DNA from: Alicyclobacillus suci
GTDB taxonomy: Bacteria; Bacillota; Bacilli; Alicyclobacillales; Alicyclobacillaceae
Assembly (NCBI RefSeq): GCF_017329615.1
Contig: NZ_JAFMTW010000005.1
Coordinates: forward strand, 62,001-126,000
Direction of reading: 5' to 3'
Length of the DNA: 64,000 nt
The notes beneath the pieces are model-generated. The model was not told the DNA's origin. It searched no databases and saw only the letters and a program-made list of their open reading frames with translations. Below are positions 9,593 through 19,194 of this stretch, piece by piece. Position numbers and translations under genes: made by a program. How positions within the stretch are numbered: the first letter of the stretch is position 1; each line of letters opens with the position of its first letter.

Positions 9593-10501
9593 ATGTCTTT
9601 AAACTCGGTGTTCGCAGATTCAATTGAAAAAAACTCCACGAGACGGCGTACAAAGAGCCCAAACCGATTGGCATTTGAGCGATTCATGCATAACAAACTT
9701 GCGCTCATCAGTGTCATTATCCTTCTATTAATTACTGTGATGAGTATTGCCGCCCCGCTGATTACGCATCAAAGCGCATGGCAGACATCGTTAATGCAGA
9801 CAGATTTACCTCCCTCTTCCACGCATTTATTGGGTACGGATAGTGAAGGAATAGACCTATTTGCACGGGATTTGTATGGGGGAAGAGCTGATCTTCTCAT
9901 TGGGTTCGTAGATACAATCATAACCATGGCGATAGGCATCGTTTTGGGAGGGTTGGCCGGATATTATAGCGGCTGGGTTGACGCTGTGGTCATGCGTATT
10001 TGTGATTTTATGTTCAATTTTCCGTTCATTCTGCTGATTATTGTGATTGTGGCGATTTTTAACGTATCAAATATTTGGATTCTCATTTTAGTCATGGGGT
10101 TCACCTCGTGGCCGGGTATTACTCGTCTCGTTAGAGGATTATTTCTAACGATAAGAGAGAGCGAATATGTTTTGGCCGCTCAGATTTCTGGGGCCTCTGT
10201 GTGGAGAATTATTTTTAAACATTTGCTTCCTAATAGTTTAGGACCATTGGTCGTCAATGCTACACTTTTAATGGCAGGAATGATTGGTGCTGAGGCGGCA
10301 TTAGCTGTCGTTGGCTTTGGCGTTAAACCGCCATCACCGTCATGGGGAAATATTTTGGCTGGTGCACTAAACTTTTTGACTTTGCAGACGGAGCCATGGG
10401 TGTGGGTTCCACCGGCGGCGTTAATCACACTGACAATTCTATGCATTAACTTCATCGGCGATGGTTTGCGGGATGCATTCGACCCGTCGTTTGAAAAGTA
10501 A
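9593..10501 (+). CDS. oppC: Oligopeptide ABC transporter permease OppC
   Basis: A 302-aa permease partner of OppB. A cytoplasmic N-tail (residues 1-40) precedes six predicted helices. HLLGTDSEGIDLFARDLYGG is the characteristic OppC N-domain signature, and the EAA loop is ISGASVWRIIFKHLLPNS. It begins 17 bp after oppB and is the last gene of the operon, followed by a strong intrinsic terminator. Confidence 0.92.
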   Translation: MSLNSVFADSIEKNSTRRRTKSPNRLAFERFMHNKLALISVIILLLITVMSIAAPLITHQSAWQTSLMQTDLPPSSTHLLGTDSEGIDLFARDLYGGRADLLIGFVDTIITMAIGIVLGGLAGYYSGWVDAVVMRICDFMFNFPFILLIIVIVAIFNVSNIWILILVMGFTSWPGITRLVRGLFLTIRESEYVLAAQISGASVWRIIFKHLLPNSLGPLVVNATLLMAGMIGAEAALAVVGFGVKPPSPSWGNILAGALNFLTLQTEPWVWVPPAALITLTILCINFIGDGLRDAFDPSFEK

Positions 10502-10520
10502 TTGTCCCGTCAACCCCTTA

Positions 10521-10565
10521 AAACTGCTTATTTAGCGATGTTTCGCTAGAATAAGCAGTTTTTTG
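10521..10565 (+). terminator. Rho-independent terminator of the opp operon
   Basis: AAACTGCTTATT (10521-10532) pairs with AATAAGCAGTTT (10550-10561), with an inner TAGCGA/TCGCTA stem, followed by a T run. Confidence 0.9.
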
Positions 10566-10791
10566 TTCGTGAATTTGTAATATTTAACCACATGCACTAT
10601 GGTTGTCACGGTTTGTCCACATTTTTTCCATTGTGTTTTGATACGTGAACTTTGTATTATAAATGACGTTGCTTTTATTTCGTAAGCGAAGGATTTGCAC
10701 CCAAATTGATCGGGCGCCGACGTGGAAAACAAGTTCCACTTGATGACCGAGCGACTGAATAGAACTTTATTTTATGTTTGGAGTGATGGAT

Positions 10792-12285
10792 ATGGACAAT
10801 CGCGCGCCCAGTACCATACGTACTGGACCTATCTTCGCGATTATTCTGATTGGCGCGTTTGTCGCGTTCTTGAATCAAACTTTGATTAACGTCGCACTGC
10901 CGCAGATGATGGACAGATTGCATATCACTGCCACCACTGGAGACTGGCTGACAACGATTTATATGTTGGTCAACGGGATTGTCATTCCGGTTACCGCGTT
11001 CTTGATGGATCGCTTTACAACGCGTCAGTTGTACATTACGGCCATGTCGCTGTTTACCGCCGGTACACTGATTTGTTTTATCGCGCCTAACTTTGGATGT
11101 ATTTTGGTGGGCCGCGTGGTTCAGGCGGCAGGCGCGGGTATTCTGTTCCCCTTAATCACAAATATTATCTTCACTTTGTTTCCTCCGGAAAAACGCGGTG
11201 GCGCTATGGGGCTTTTCGGGATTTCCATCAACTTTGCGCCTGCGGTTGGACCGACGTTATCTGGCTGGCTAGTTGAGAATCACTCTTGGCGGATTCTTTT
11301 TCTGGTGATTTTACCCATTGCTTTAATTGACTTGATTATATCGATATTTGTCCTGAAAAACGTTTCTGAGACGAGCCGACCGAAGTTGGATGTGCTCGGC
11401 GTCATTCTATCGACGATTGGGTTCGGCGGCATTTTGTATGGTTTCTCTACCGCAGGGGATAGCGGTTGGGGCAGCATTGACGTAATCTCTATGTTTGTCA
11501 TAGGCGTTATCGCACTGATTTTATTTGTTTGGCGGCAATGGGTTGTCGGTCATGCGCTGTTGGAATTCCGCATTTTTCGCTACCCGATGTTTACATTGAC
11601 GACAGTGATCAACGTCTTGGTCACTATGGCGTTGTACTCTGGCATGATTCTCATGCCGATTTACATGCAAGACGTGCGCGGATTCTCTTCTCTGCTGTCT
11701 GGGCTCATGTTGTTGCCTGGTGGAATTGTGATGGGCATCATGTCGCCAATCACGGGACGCCTATACGATAAGATGGGCGCTCGTTGGTTAGCCGTGGTGG
11801 GGTTGGCTATCACGTTGGTGACGACTTTCGCTCTGTCCCGCTTGCACACCGACACCAGTTTTACGTATGTCCTCGTTGTCTACACGGTTCGGATGTTTGG
11901 TATGTCCATTTTGATGATGCCTATCTTCACGGCTGGTTTGAATGAACTGGCTCTGACGTTGAATCGCTACGGAACGGCGATGGTCAATACACTTCGAATG
12001 ATTGCTGGTGCCGTTGGAATGGCGCTCTTCGTGTCTATTATGACCAATAGCGGTGCGGCACACACAAAATTGTTGGTCGCGGCACGGCATATTGCCCCGA
12101 CTGATCATGTTCACATGACGCAGGCAGTCAATGAGGGCACAGTTGTTGGGATTAATGAGGCGTTTATGGTCGCGACGATTGTCACCTGTGTCGCATTCGT
12201 GCTCTCATTCTTTATTCAACGCACTTCACCGAAGGAAGATACCATCACCACGCGCGTTCAACCGAAGAAGTCGAAAACCGCGTAA
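10792..12285 (+). CDS. MFS transporter, DHA2 (14-TM) drug:H+ antiporter family
   Basis: A 497-aa EmrB/QacA-type pump with about 14 hydrophobic segments. The first helix carries LNQTLINVALPQMM, the DHA2 motif D1 (L-D-x-T-x-V-N-x-A-L-P) with Asn in place of the usual Asp. Motif C appears as FAPAVGPTLSGWL. ATG 10792 is preferred because GGAG lies eight bases upstream; 10774 and 10786 have no properly spaced site. Likely exports toxic organic compounds using the proton gradient. No regulator is adjacent. Confidence 0.88.
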   Translation: MDNRAPSTIRTGPIFAIILIGAFVAFLNQTLINVALPQMMDRLHITATTGDWLTTIYMLVNGIVIPVTAFLMDRFTTRQLYITAMSLFTAGTLICFIAPNFGCILVGRVVQAAGAGILFPLITNIIFTLFPPEKRGGAMGLFGISINFAPAVGPTLSGWLVENHSWRILFLVILPIALIDLIISIFVLKNVSETSRPKLDVLGVILSTIGFGGILYGFSTAGDSGWGSIDVISMFVIGVIALILFVWRQWVVGHALLEFRIFRYPMFTLTTVINVLVTMALYSGMILMPIYMQDVRGFSSLLSGLMLLPGGIVMGIMSPITGRLYDKMGARWLAVVGLAITLVTTFALSRLHTDTSFTYVLVVYTVRMFGMSILMMPIFTAGLNELALTLNRYGTAMVNTLRMIAGAVGMALFVSIMTNSGAAHTKLLVAARHIAPTDHVHMTQAVNEGTVVGINEAFMVATIVTCVAFVLSFFIQRTSPKEDTITTRVQPKKSKTA

Positions 12286-12301
12286 TGCAGGCGTTCATCC
12301 A

Positions 12302-12334
12302 CAAGGCGTACAGTGACGTGCGCCTTGTTTTTTT
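12302..12334 (+). terminator. Intrinsic terminator after the DHA2 pump gene
   Basis: A ten-base-pair stem CAAGGCGTAC/GTGCGCCTTG followed by TTTTTTT. Confidence 0.9.
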
Positions 12335-12351
12335 ATCCCTTCACATGTCGC

Positions 12352-12801
12352 TTATATATCCCTGTCATATAGAAAGGACGCCACAGAAAAATTGGCTTGC
12401 CGGTGGCGTCGCCGAATGCACTCAAATTGAATGGTGAGTGCGACTCGGGTTAAGTCGGGGGCAGGTTGTTCTTTGGGTTTTAGGCAGACTTCCTTTGCTT
12501 CATTTGTCCCGACGTGTAGTACAGAAATCGGGTAACCGTCAAGAAATACGTCGGGTGTGAAGACGTGGTTATCTGACCGAAGGAACATGGTGACATCGAG
12601 GGCCGGCCCTGTGCCATAGTTGCGAAGTCGAATCGATAATTCGTCAGAATGAACCGTCAATCCGTCAATCGAAAGCACGGGGACAAACGAATCAATGACA
12701 CTTCTTCGAGTTTGGTAAAGTGAGCACAAGGCAATCGCCAACGTGCCGAGCGACGAGGCAATGGTTGCAGACTCAATCATGTCAAACGTCGTCCACCACA
12801 A
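12352..12801 (-). CDS. Hypothetical protein with N-terminal membrane segment
   Basis: A 149-aa protein of unknown function. One predicted membrane helix (about residues 8-28) is followed by a ~115-aa soluble domain of mostly beta character with an RNYGTGPALDV motif. That recalls a family of Bacillus/phage membrane-anchored proteins with a small beta-sandwich, but I cannot name it. The start is TTG 12801 with AGAGGTG eight bases upstream; an in-frame ATG lies at 12780. It is a single gene between convergent and divergent transporters. Confidence 0.6.
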   Translation of the reverse strand: MWWTTFDMIESATIASSLGTLAIALCSLYQTRRSVIDSFVPVLSIDGLTVHSDELSIRLRNYGTGPALDVTMFLRSDNHVFTPDVFLDGYPISVLHVGTNEAKEVCLKPKEQPAPDLTRVALTIQFECIRRRHRQANFSVASFLYDRDI

Positions 12802-13015
12802 TGGTTGTTCACCTCTTTGGATACGCTTTGAAGCTACTTCATTAGCTAGAATTTTTATTCTGTACTGTTGAACTCACCAGTATGAACAAGTTTTCGTCAA
12901 TCGTTTTGTTCGGAATAAATCGGTGTCGGATTGATGTGCATGCTTTCGTGCGGACCAAGGCAACTTAAGGTTTGTCTTTGTCTGTGAGGAAACTCGCGAA
13001 GGAAGGAGTTTTCAC

Positions 13016-14566
13016 ATGTATGGAAGCATCGTGTCATTGGTTCCGTTCTTTGTCGTCATTCCGATTGCCCTTTGGACCAAACAGGTGATTCCTGGCCTTG
13101 CGGTTGGGTTGTTTATCGGCGCATATCTCCTGCACCCCTCGTGGCTAGGGGGATTGCAGGCAGCCTTAACATATGTCATTCACGAGACGACCACCAGTGG
13201 GAACTTAAACCTGGTCTTGTTCTTGTATGGATTCGGTTCATTCGTCGGATTGATTCGAGTAACCGGGGGTGTTTCCGGTTTTTCCGAGTGGATGGGAAGG
13301 CGAATTAAGACGGAACGCGGCGCATTTGCACTTACTTGGGTCTCATCCATTGCCACGTTCATGGCGCCGGATTTTCGCATTATCACCATCGCGCCGGTGG
13401 TCCGGCGAATTTTCAACAGGCTGGGGGTGGCGCCTGAAAAAGTTGCGTATGTCATCGATGTAACAGCGACGCCATTGTGTGCCATCGTCCCGTTAGGAAC
13501 GGCGTTTGTCGGATATATGGTGGGGCTCATGCATACATCCCTGCATCATACGAATACGACCTATACGCCATACAGCTTGTTCTTAGCCAGCTTGCCGTTT
13601 AACTTCTTCGCTTGGGTGATGTTGGTGGTTGGCTTCGTTCTGACGTTTTTTGCGCGGCACCACCAGAAGGAAGTATCTTCGGTTGCGGGGGAAGCAGAGC
13701 CTGACTATCTACGGTCGCGAAACCGTGTGCACATCGCGCAGAAGTTGCGCCAGTTCACGGCTGCAGCCAGTATGGAGACTGGCGCGGTGGGCGCCGTGGT
13801 CTCGGTCGATGCGCATCGTAGGGATACAAAACCCGATGCGGATAAGGACATTCCAGACCCTGTGGAACTTGTTTCAGGGCGGGTGCAGCCTAGCGCCATC
13901 AATTTGGTCCTACCGCTCGCCGTCCTGCTTGTTCTGACCATCGCGTTGACTTACGTGTCTGGATTTGCCAACGGAGGACGGGGATTATTCCAAGCGCTCG
14001 TTCAAGCTGATGCATCTGCTGCAATGCTTCAGGCGCTGATTATCACTTTGGTGTTTATGTTTGTGTTTTACGCATTTCGTCGTCAGCCTATCGACAGAAC
14101 CATGTTCGGCTTTATTTCAGGTGGCAACGAGATGATGTCCGTTATCGTGCTGCTGGTCCTCATTTGGGCTGTGTCTGCAGTTTCGAGCGATCTCGGCTTC
14201 TCGCAGTTCTGCCAGCGAGAAATCACGCGATTCGTTCCGCATGCGTTTATCGTCCCTGCCCTGTTTGTATTTGGTTGCGTCATTTCCTACTTTATCGGTT
14301 CGTCATTTGGAACCTGGGGCATGTTGATGCCGTTGGGATTTTCGCTTGCCTCGACTGGAGCGGGCAGTTTGCCGCTCATTGCCGGAGCTGTGTTTGCCAG
14401 TGGCACCTTTGGAGGTTTTGCCTCACCCCTAAGCGACAACACTGTGGCTATGTCGGCGATGATGAAACTGCCGGTGATGGGGTATGCCAACTACAAGACA
14501 AAAAGTGCAGCGGTTGCTGCGGGAATTTGTGTCCTGTTATATCTGGTTGTGGAGTGGGTCTTCTGA
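13016..14566 (+). CDS. NhaC-family Na+/H+ (or organic acid/amine) antiporter
   Basis: A 516-aa polytopic protein with about 11-12 helices and a polar central loop (~215-290). The conserved regions match NhaC/ArsB-superfamily transporters: a core segment with APDFRIITIAPVVR, the LCAIVPLGTAFVGY helix, and the C-terminal segment with FGGFASPLSDNTVAMSAM. In NhaC proteins the equivalent 'SPLSDTT' stretch is diagnostic. Exchange of Na+ for H+ is the likeliest activity; related proteins exchange malate/lactate or amino acids, so the substrate is inferred. ATG follows GGAAGGAG. Confidence 0.8.
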   Translation: MYGSIVSLVPFFVVIPIALWTKQVIPGLAVGLFIGAYLLHPSWLGGLQAALTYVIHETTTSGNLNLVLFLYGFGSFVGLIRVTGGVSGFSEWMGRRIKTERGAFALTWVSSIATFMAPDFRIITIAPVVRRIFNRLGVAPEKVAYVIDVTATPLCAIVPLGTAFVGYMVGLMHTSLHHTNTTYTPYSLFLASLPFNFFAWVMLVVGFVLTFFARHHQKEVSSVAGEAEPDYLRSRNRVHIAQKLRQFTAAASMETGAVGAVVSVDAHRRDTKPDADKDIPDPVELVSGRVQPSAINLVLPLAVLLVLTIALTYVSGFANGGRGLFQALVQADASAAMLQALIITLVFMFVFYAFRRQPIDRTMFGFISGGNEMMSVIVLLVLIWAVSAVSSDLGFSQFCQREITRFVPHAFIVPALFVFGCVISYFIGSSFGTWGMLMPLGFSLASTGAGSLPLIAGAVFASGTFGGFASPLSDNTVAMSAMMKLPVMGYANYKTKSAAVAAGICVLLYLVVEWVF

Positions 14567-14662
14567 CAGAAGGCCCACTAGCGGTGTTTCATTGAGTTTG
14601 CTTCGTGACCAGAAAGTGCGGTATGTTTATAAGGTTGACCTCAAAGTGGCAGGAGGGCATCT

Positions 14663-16408
14663 ATGAGTGCAAAGACATTGATGCGGCAATTTCTTTCAGA
14701 AAATAAATGGGCTTATGTCATCTCTATTCTCGCAATTATCATCTCAAATTTTATCAATGTTCAGTTCCCACATATTTTAGGGCGATTTACGAACGCCCTG
14801 GAAGCACACCGATTGAATTTGCACGATGTGCTGGTGTATGCAATCTTACTGTTTGTCGTGGGCGTCGTCTATGTTCAATTCTACGCGATTGGCCAGTATC
14901 GCAACGGCAAACTCGGGCGCGAGTTCGAGTATTTGCTGCGGCGCCGGCTGTTCGCGCATTGGGAAGTCCTTTCAACCGAGTACTTTCGACATAAGAGTAT
15001 TGGTGATTTATTGAACCATGCGATGAACGATATTCGGCAGGTTCGCGAGGCGCTCTCTGGCGGATTGAATATTTTAACGAATGCAGTGTTTTTGTTGTTG
15101 GCGACCCTAATCATGACGTTTACCACCGTCAGTATGAAATTGACTGTCGTCAGTATGATTCCACTTCTGTTCATCCCATTGTTCATCGTCTGGTTCGGAC
15201 CACTTATTCGGACTTCTTCACGCCAAGTGCAAGAGGCGCTATCTGACATGTCAGACCTGACCGAAGAAAGTTTAAGTTCGATTCGGTTGATTAAGGCCAC
15301 CGCAAATGAGGATGTGGAGACAGAGCGATTCCGCGCCAAGGTTGATCACATCGTTCACCAGCAACTCACGTTATTCCGGCGCAGTGCCACATTTCAGGCG
15401 TTTATTCCGACCATGAGTTCCATTAGCTTCGCCATCGCACTATTGTACGGAGGCTATCTCACGCTGTCGCATCAGATTCAACTCGGGGCATTTGTCGCAT
15501 TTACGCTCTATATCGGACAATTGGTACAACCCTTGCAACAAATCGGCTTTGTGATTAACAATTTTCAGCGCGCTTCGGCATCCCTCACTCGGTTGCAGGT
15601 GTTGCTCGACGAGCGGCCAAGCATCACGGATTGTGAGCAGCCCATTGAGTTGGGGCACGTTCGTGGCGAGATTGAGGTAAATCTACCTTCCTTTCAGTAT
15701 GCGGACGGTCAAGTTCCGGCGCTTCGCGACATACGGTTTCATTTGATGCCTGGGCAGACGCTCGGTATTGTCGGGCGTACGGGTTCAGGTAAGACCACCT
15801 TGGTGAATTTGTTGCCACGTATTTTCGATCCGCCGGCGGGCACCATTTTTCTCGATGGTCACGATATTCGTGACATCCGCCTCGAAGCGTTGCGGCAATC
15901 GATAGCATATGTGCCACAGGATGGTTTTCTGTTTTCGACCTCTGTTGGCGAAAACATTTCGTTTGGGGATGCCAACGCCTCGCGTGAGCAGATTGAAGAG
16001 GCGGCTAAGGCGGCGCAGGTGTATGACGATATCGCTTCGTTTCCGGATGGATTTGATACGGTGATTGGCGAACGTGGCGTTACGTTGTCTGGCGGACAGC
16101 GCCAACGAACGGCGATTGCGCGCGCGTTTTTGAAGTCCGCGCCGATTCTGATTCTCGACGACAGTCTCTCCGCGGTCGACATGAGGACGGAGAAGCGAAT
16201 CATTGAGGAGCTTGAGAAGGTTCGGCAACACAAAACTACCTTGATTATTGCGCACCGGCTGTCTGCCGTTCGCCACGCGGATTTGATTTTGGTCTTAGAG
16301 CATGGCGAAATTGTGGAACGTGGCACGCACGATGAACTGATTCGCTTGGACGGGATCTACGCGAAAACTTATCATATGCAACAACAGGGGGAGGCGTTGC
16401 GCGCATGA
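14663..16408 (+). CDS. Heterodimeric ABC exporter subunit, degenerate-site half (YheI/BmrC-like)
   Basis: A 581-aa half-transporter: six-helix type-1 exporter membrane domain (~1-310), then an NBD. Walker A is GRTGSGKTT, signature LSGGQRQRT, and Walker B is ILILDDSLSAVD. The base after Walker B is Asp rather than the catalytic Glu, as in the non-catalytic subunit of heterodimeric exporters such as BmrC. The stop overlaps the next start (ATGA), so the two subunits are translationally coupled. The ATG has GGCAGGAGG upstream. It likely exports drugs or lipids. Confidence 0.88.
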   Translation: MSAKTLMRQFLSENKWAYVISILAIIISNFINVQFPHILGRFTNALEAHRLNLHDVLVYAILLFVVGVVYVQFYAIGQYRNGKLGREFEYLLRRRLFAHWEVLSTEYFRHKSIGDLLNHAMNDIRQVREALSGGLNILTNAVFLLLATLIMTFTTVSMKLTVVSMIPLLFIPLFIVWFGPLIRTSSRQVQEALSDMSDLTEESLSSIRLIKATANEDVETERFRAKVDHIVHQQLTLFRRSATFQAFIPTMSSISFAIALLYGGYLTLSHQIQLGAFVAFTLYIGQLVQPLQQIGFVINNFQRASASLTRLQVLLDERPSITDCEQPIELGHVRGEIEVNLPSFQYADGQVPALRDIRFHLMPGQTLGIVGRTGSGKTTLVNLLPRIFDPPAGTIFLDGHDIRDIRLEALRQSIAYVPQDGFLFSTSVGENISFGDANASREQIEEAAKAAQVYDDIASFPDGFDTVIGERGVTLSGGQRQRTAIARAFLKSAPILILDDSLSAVDMRTEKRIIEELEKVRQHKTTLIIAHRLSAVRHADLILVLEHGEIVERGTHDELIRLDGIYAKTYHMQQQGEALRA

Positions 16409-18213
16409 GCACGATGGATTCATCTGCGGACAGACAGCGGCGCAAGGCGGGCGTGTCTAGCCTCGGGCGACTGCTTCCATACGCGAAACCCTATGTTTGG
16501 CAATTTGCGTTGGTGCTCGTATTGGTTGTCATTTTCAACGCGTCGACCGTGATGCAGCCGTATCTCGTCAAAGTGGCCATTGACAGCGACATCTCGACGA
16601 AACATCCTAATTATCATGGGGTTTTGGTGATTGCGTTGATTTACGTAGGCGTTGTCATTATCGGTGTCGCGGCCAATTTTGCCCAGACCGTGTTATTGCA
16701 AAATGCAGGGCAAAACGTCATTCGGACAATTCGCTTATCCCTGTTCTCGCACATTGAGCGGCAAGCTATGCGCTTCTTCGATACACGGGCTGTCGGACGC
16801 CTCGTGACCAATGTATCGAACGACACAGAAACCGTCAGTCAGTTTTTCACGAACTTCTTTCTAAGTTTGATTCGCGATGGGCTCAGCATCATCATGATTG
16901 TTGTTGCTATGTTTGAGCTCAATGGGCGGATTGCGTTGTATTGCATGGTGCTGATTCCGATTATCTTCGCCATCTCGTTTGGATTTCGCGGTCAGTTGCG
17001 AAGAGCCTATCAAACCACGCGAACGCGTTTGTCGAACGTCAATGCCTTTCTGGCCGAAAATCTTGCAGGCATGCGCATCATTCAAATTTTTCACCAGGAG
17101 GAGCGCCAATCTCGCGCGTTTGAGGAACTCAACGAGTCACACCGCCAAGCCAATGTCTACGAGTACCGTACATCGGTTTGGTTTAATCGGGCGTTTGAGG
17201 TACTCGGCAATATCGCTGTGGCGGCGGTCGTCTGGATGGGTGGCGGGGCCGTGTTGAAACACTGGATTGCCTTCGGGACTTTGTATGCGTTCATTCGGTA
17301 TATCCAGCAGTTTTTTCAACCGATTAACGCCATGACACAACAGTGGAATACACTTCAGTCCTCGATGGTGGCTGCAGATAGAATCGGTCAAGTGTTGGCT
17401 GTGCAGCCGGAAATTGTGGATGCGCCAGAGCCCGTGAAAGTCAATCCGGAGAATGTCCGCGGTCGAATTGAATTTCATCATGTCACGTTCGGTTATCAGC
17501 CAGAACAGCCAGTACTGAGAGACATCAACTTTGTGATTGAACCTGGACAGTTCGTCGGTGTGGTGGGCGCAACAGGGGCTGGAAAGAGTTCGGTGATGAG
17601 TCTATTAACGCGGTTCTACGAACCACAGGCGGGGGACATCACAGTAGACGGTATTTCTATTCGCGCTTACGCACAAGCCGATTTACACCGCATCATCGGT
17701 ATTGTCCAGCAGGATGTCAGCCTCTTTACGGGGACGGTAGCGGATAACATTCGGCTGTTTCGCGAGGACATCTCCGATGCAAAAGTACATGAAGCGGCTG
17801 AAATTGTCGGTGCCGATGCGCTCATCCGGCGTCTGCCAAATGGTTATGCGACGCAACTGTATGGTAAAGGATCGAATTTGTCGGCTGGCGAGCGACAGTT
17901 GATTTCGTTTGCGCGCATTGTGGCACTCAATCCTCGAATTCTCATATTGGATGAGGCCACGGCCAGTCTCGACAGTCAAACGGAGGAACTTGTACAACGT
18001 GGGTTGCACACGGTAGCGGAGGCTCGGACGACTATGGTTATCGCCCATCGGCTATCCACCATCCGTCGTGCGGACAATATCCTCGTATTGGACAAAGGCC
18101 GTCTGGTCGAGCAGGGCACGCATGAACAGCTGGTCGCTGCGTCAGGACTGTATGCCATGCTCGATGCAGAGAGTGGCGTAGAAGCTGGTACACGGGATAC
18201 TCGGCCGCTGTAA
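16405..18213 (+). CDS. Heterodimeric ABC exporter subunit, catalytic-site half (YheH/BmrD-like)
   Basis: A 602-aa half-transporter with six N-terminal helices and an NBD. It has Walker A GATGAGKSS, Walker B ILILDEATASLD with the proper catalytic Glu, and a changed signature LSAGERQLI (canonical LSGGQ). That is the expected pattern for this member of a BmrC/BmrD pair: each composite site combines one normal and one altered motif. It starts four bases inside the preceding gene. It is shorter than B. subtilis BmrD, lacking its extra N-terminal extension. Confidence 0.88.
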   Translation: MSTMDSSADRQRRKAGVSSLGRLLPYAKPYVWQFALVLVLVVIFNASTVMQPYLVKVAIDSDISTKHPNYHGVLVIALIYVGVVIIGVAANFAQTVLLQNAGQNVIRTIRLSLFSHIERQAMRFFDTRAVGRLVTNVSNDTETVSQFFTNFFLSLIRDGLSIIMIVVAMFELNGRIALYCMVLIPIIFAISFGFRGQLRRAYQTTRTRLSNVNAFLAENLAGMRIIQIFHQEERQSRAFEELNESHRQANVYEYRTSVWFNRAFEVLGNIAVAAVVWMGGGAVLKHWIAFGTLYAFIRYIQQFFQPINAMTQQWNTLQSSMVAADRIGQVLAVQPEIVDAPEPVKVNPENVRGRIEFHHVTFGYQPEQPVLRDINFVIEPGQFVGVVGATGAGKSSVMSLLTRFYEPQAGDITVDGISIRAYAQADLHRIIGIVQQDVSLFTGTVADNIRLFREDISDAKVHEAAEIVGADALIRRLPNGYATQLYGKGSNLSAGERQLISFARIVALNPRILILDEATASLDSQTEELVQRGLHTVAEARTTMVIAHRLSTIRRADNILVLDKGRLVEQGTHEQLVAASGLYAMLDAESGVEAGTRDTRPL

Positions 18214-18308
18214 GGGGCGCGTAGATCCATCCAGTGGGCGCCTTGTGCTATGATGTCTATGGTCGCGAACCTTGTCTTGTTTGCGGTTGACACAAAGGGG
18301 GATTCCCA

Positions 18309-19187
18309 TTGCAAGTACAAAAACCGCGATCCGTCCGCGACGTGTTTGAGCAGAGTTTCCTGCTATATCGCCGGAGGTTTCGCTTCTTAATTGGCACTGC
18401 GGTGGCCATTTTATTTCCATACTATATCGCGAGTGCGTATGTCAGAACGCATTTTTTGCTCACCGATGATCAGGCGGATCAAATTGTTCAGGATATGGAG
18501 CAAAAAGGTGATGTGTGGAGCGCCTTATCGACGGTGGTCTCCGTTCGCACAGAGGTCTGGATGTTCGTCCTGTCCGCCGTCTTCATGCTTCTGGTGCTGC
18601 CTATCCTCTACGGCATGATTGCGCAGATGAGCAGTAAGTCTCTACAGCATGGCCAGGAGACGACCATTGCGGACGCCGGGAATGCGGCGTTCCGGCGTTT
18701 GTTCCCCAATATGGCCACGTTGCTGTTGGCAATCGTCATATATCTCGTATTGGCTGTGTGTTACATGGAACTGCTGTCGCTTGTCACCTACTATTTAGGC
18801 GCTGCGCTTGGTGTATTGGCGACGGTTATCGCCATTTTGGGAACGTTGGGGTTCATTGTGGGCGTCGTTGTGTACTTTATTCGGTTTTCGTTTTTACCAG
18901 CGATTGTGGTCGTCGAAGGTTTATCGTTTTTCCGCGCAATGGCCCGTTCCTGGCGTTTGACGAAATCCCGCAGCGGACAATTGCTCGGGTTTTATGTCAT
19001 GCTGTCCATCGTCTGTTTTGTGGCGCAGGTGTTTATGACACTGATTGGCGACATGTTCTTTCAATCGGCGGGCACGCAATTGCTCATTGCAGCCATCATT
19101 GGCATGCTCGTTATGCCTTTTGCGCTGACCTGTATGTCCACGATGTTTGTCGAATTACAGTCGCGTGACAGAAACCCAATGAGGTGA
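18309..19187 (+). CDS. Six-helix membrane protein, unknown function
   Basis: A 292-aa polytopic protein beginning TTG after AAAGGGGG. A short polar N-terminus (PRSVRDVFEQSFLLYRRRF) is followed by about six helices. A central amphipathic motif reads MARSWRLTKSRSGQLLG. This organisation resembles membrane domains of the glycerophosphodiesterase-membrane/DUF975 type found in Gram-positives, but no catalytic residues are visible. The gap to the next gene is only seven bases, so they are probably cotranscribed. Confidence 0.6.
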   Translation: MQVQKPRSVRDVFEQSFLLYRRRFRFLIGTAVAILFPYYIASAYVRTHFLLTDDQADQIVQDMEQKGDVWSALSTVVSVRTEVWMFVLSAVFMLLVLPILYGMIAQMSSKSLQHGQETTIADAGNAAFRRLFPNMATLLLAIVIYLVLAVCYMELLSLVTYYLGAALGVLATVIAILGTLGFIVGVVVYFIRFSFLPAIVVVEGLSFFRAMARSWRLTKSRSGQLLGFYVMLSIVCFVAQVFMTLIGDMFFQSAGTQLLIAAIIGMLVMPFALTCMSTMFVELQSRDRNPMR

Positions 19188-19194
19188 GTCGTCG

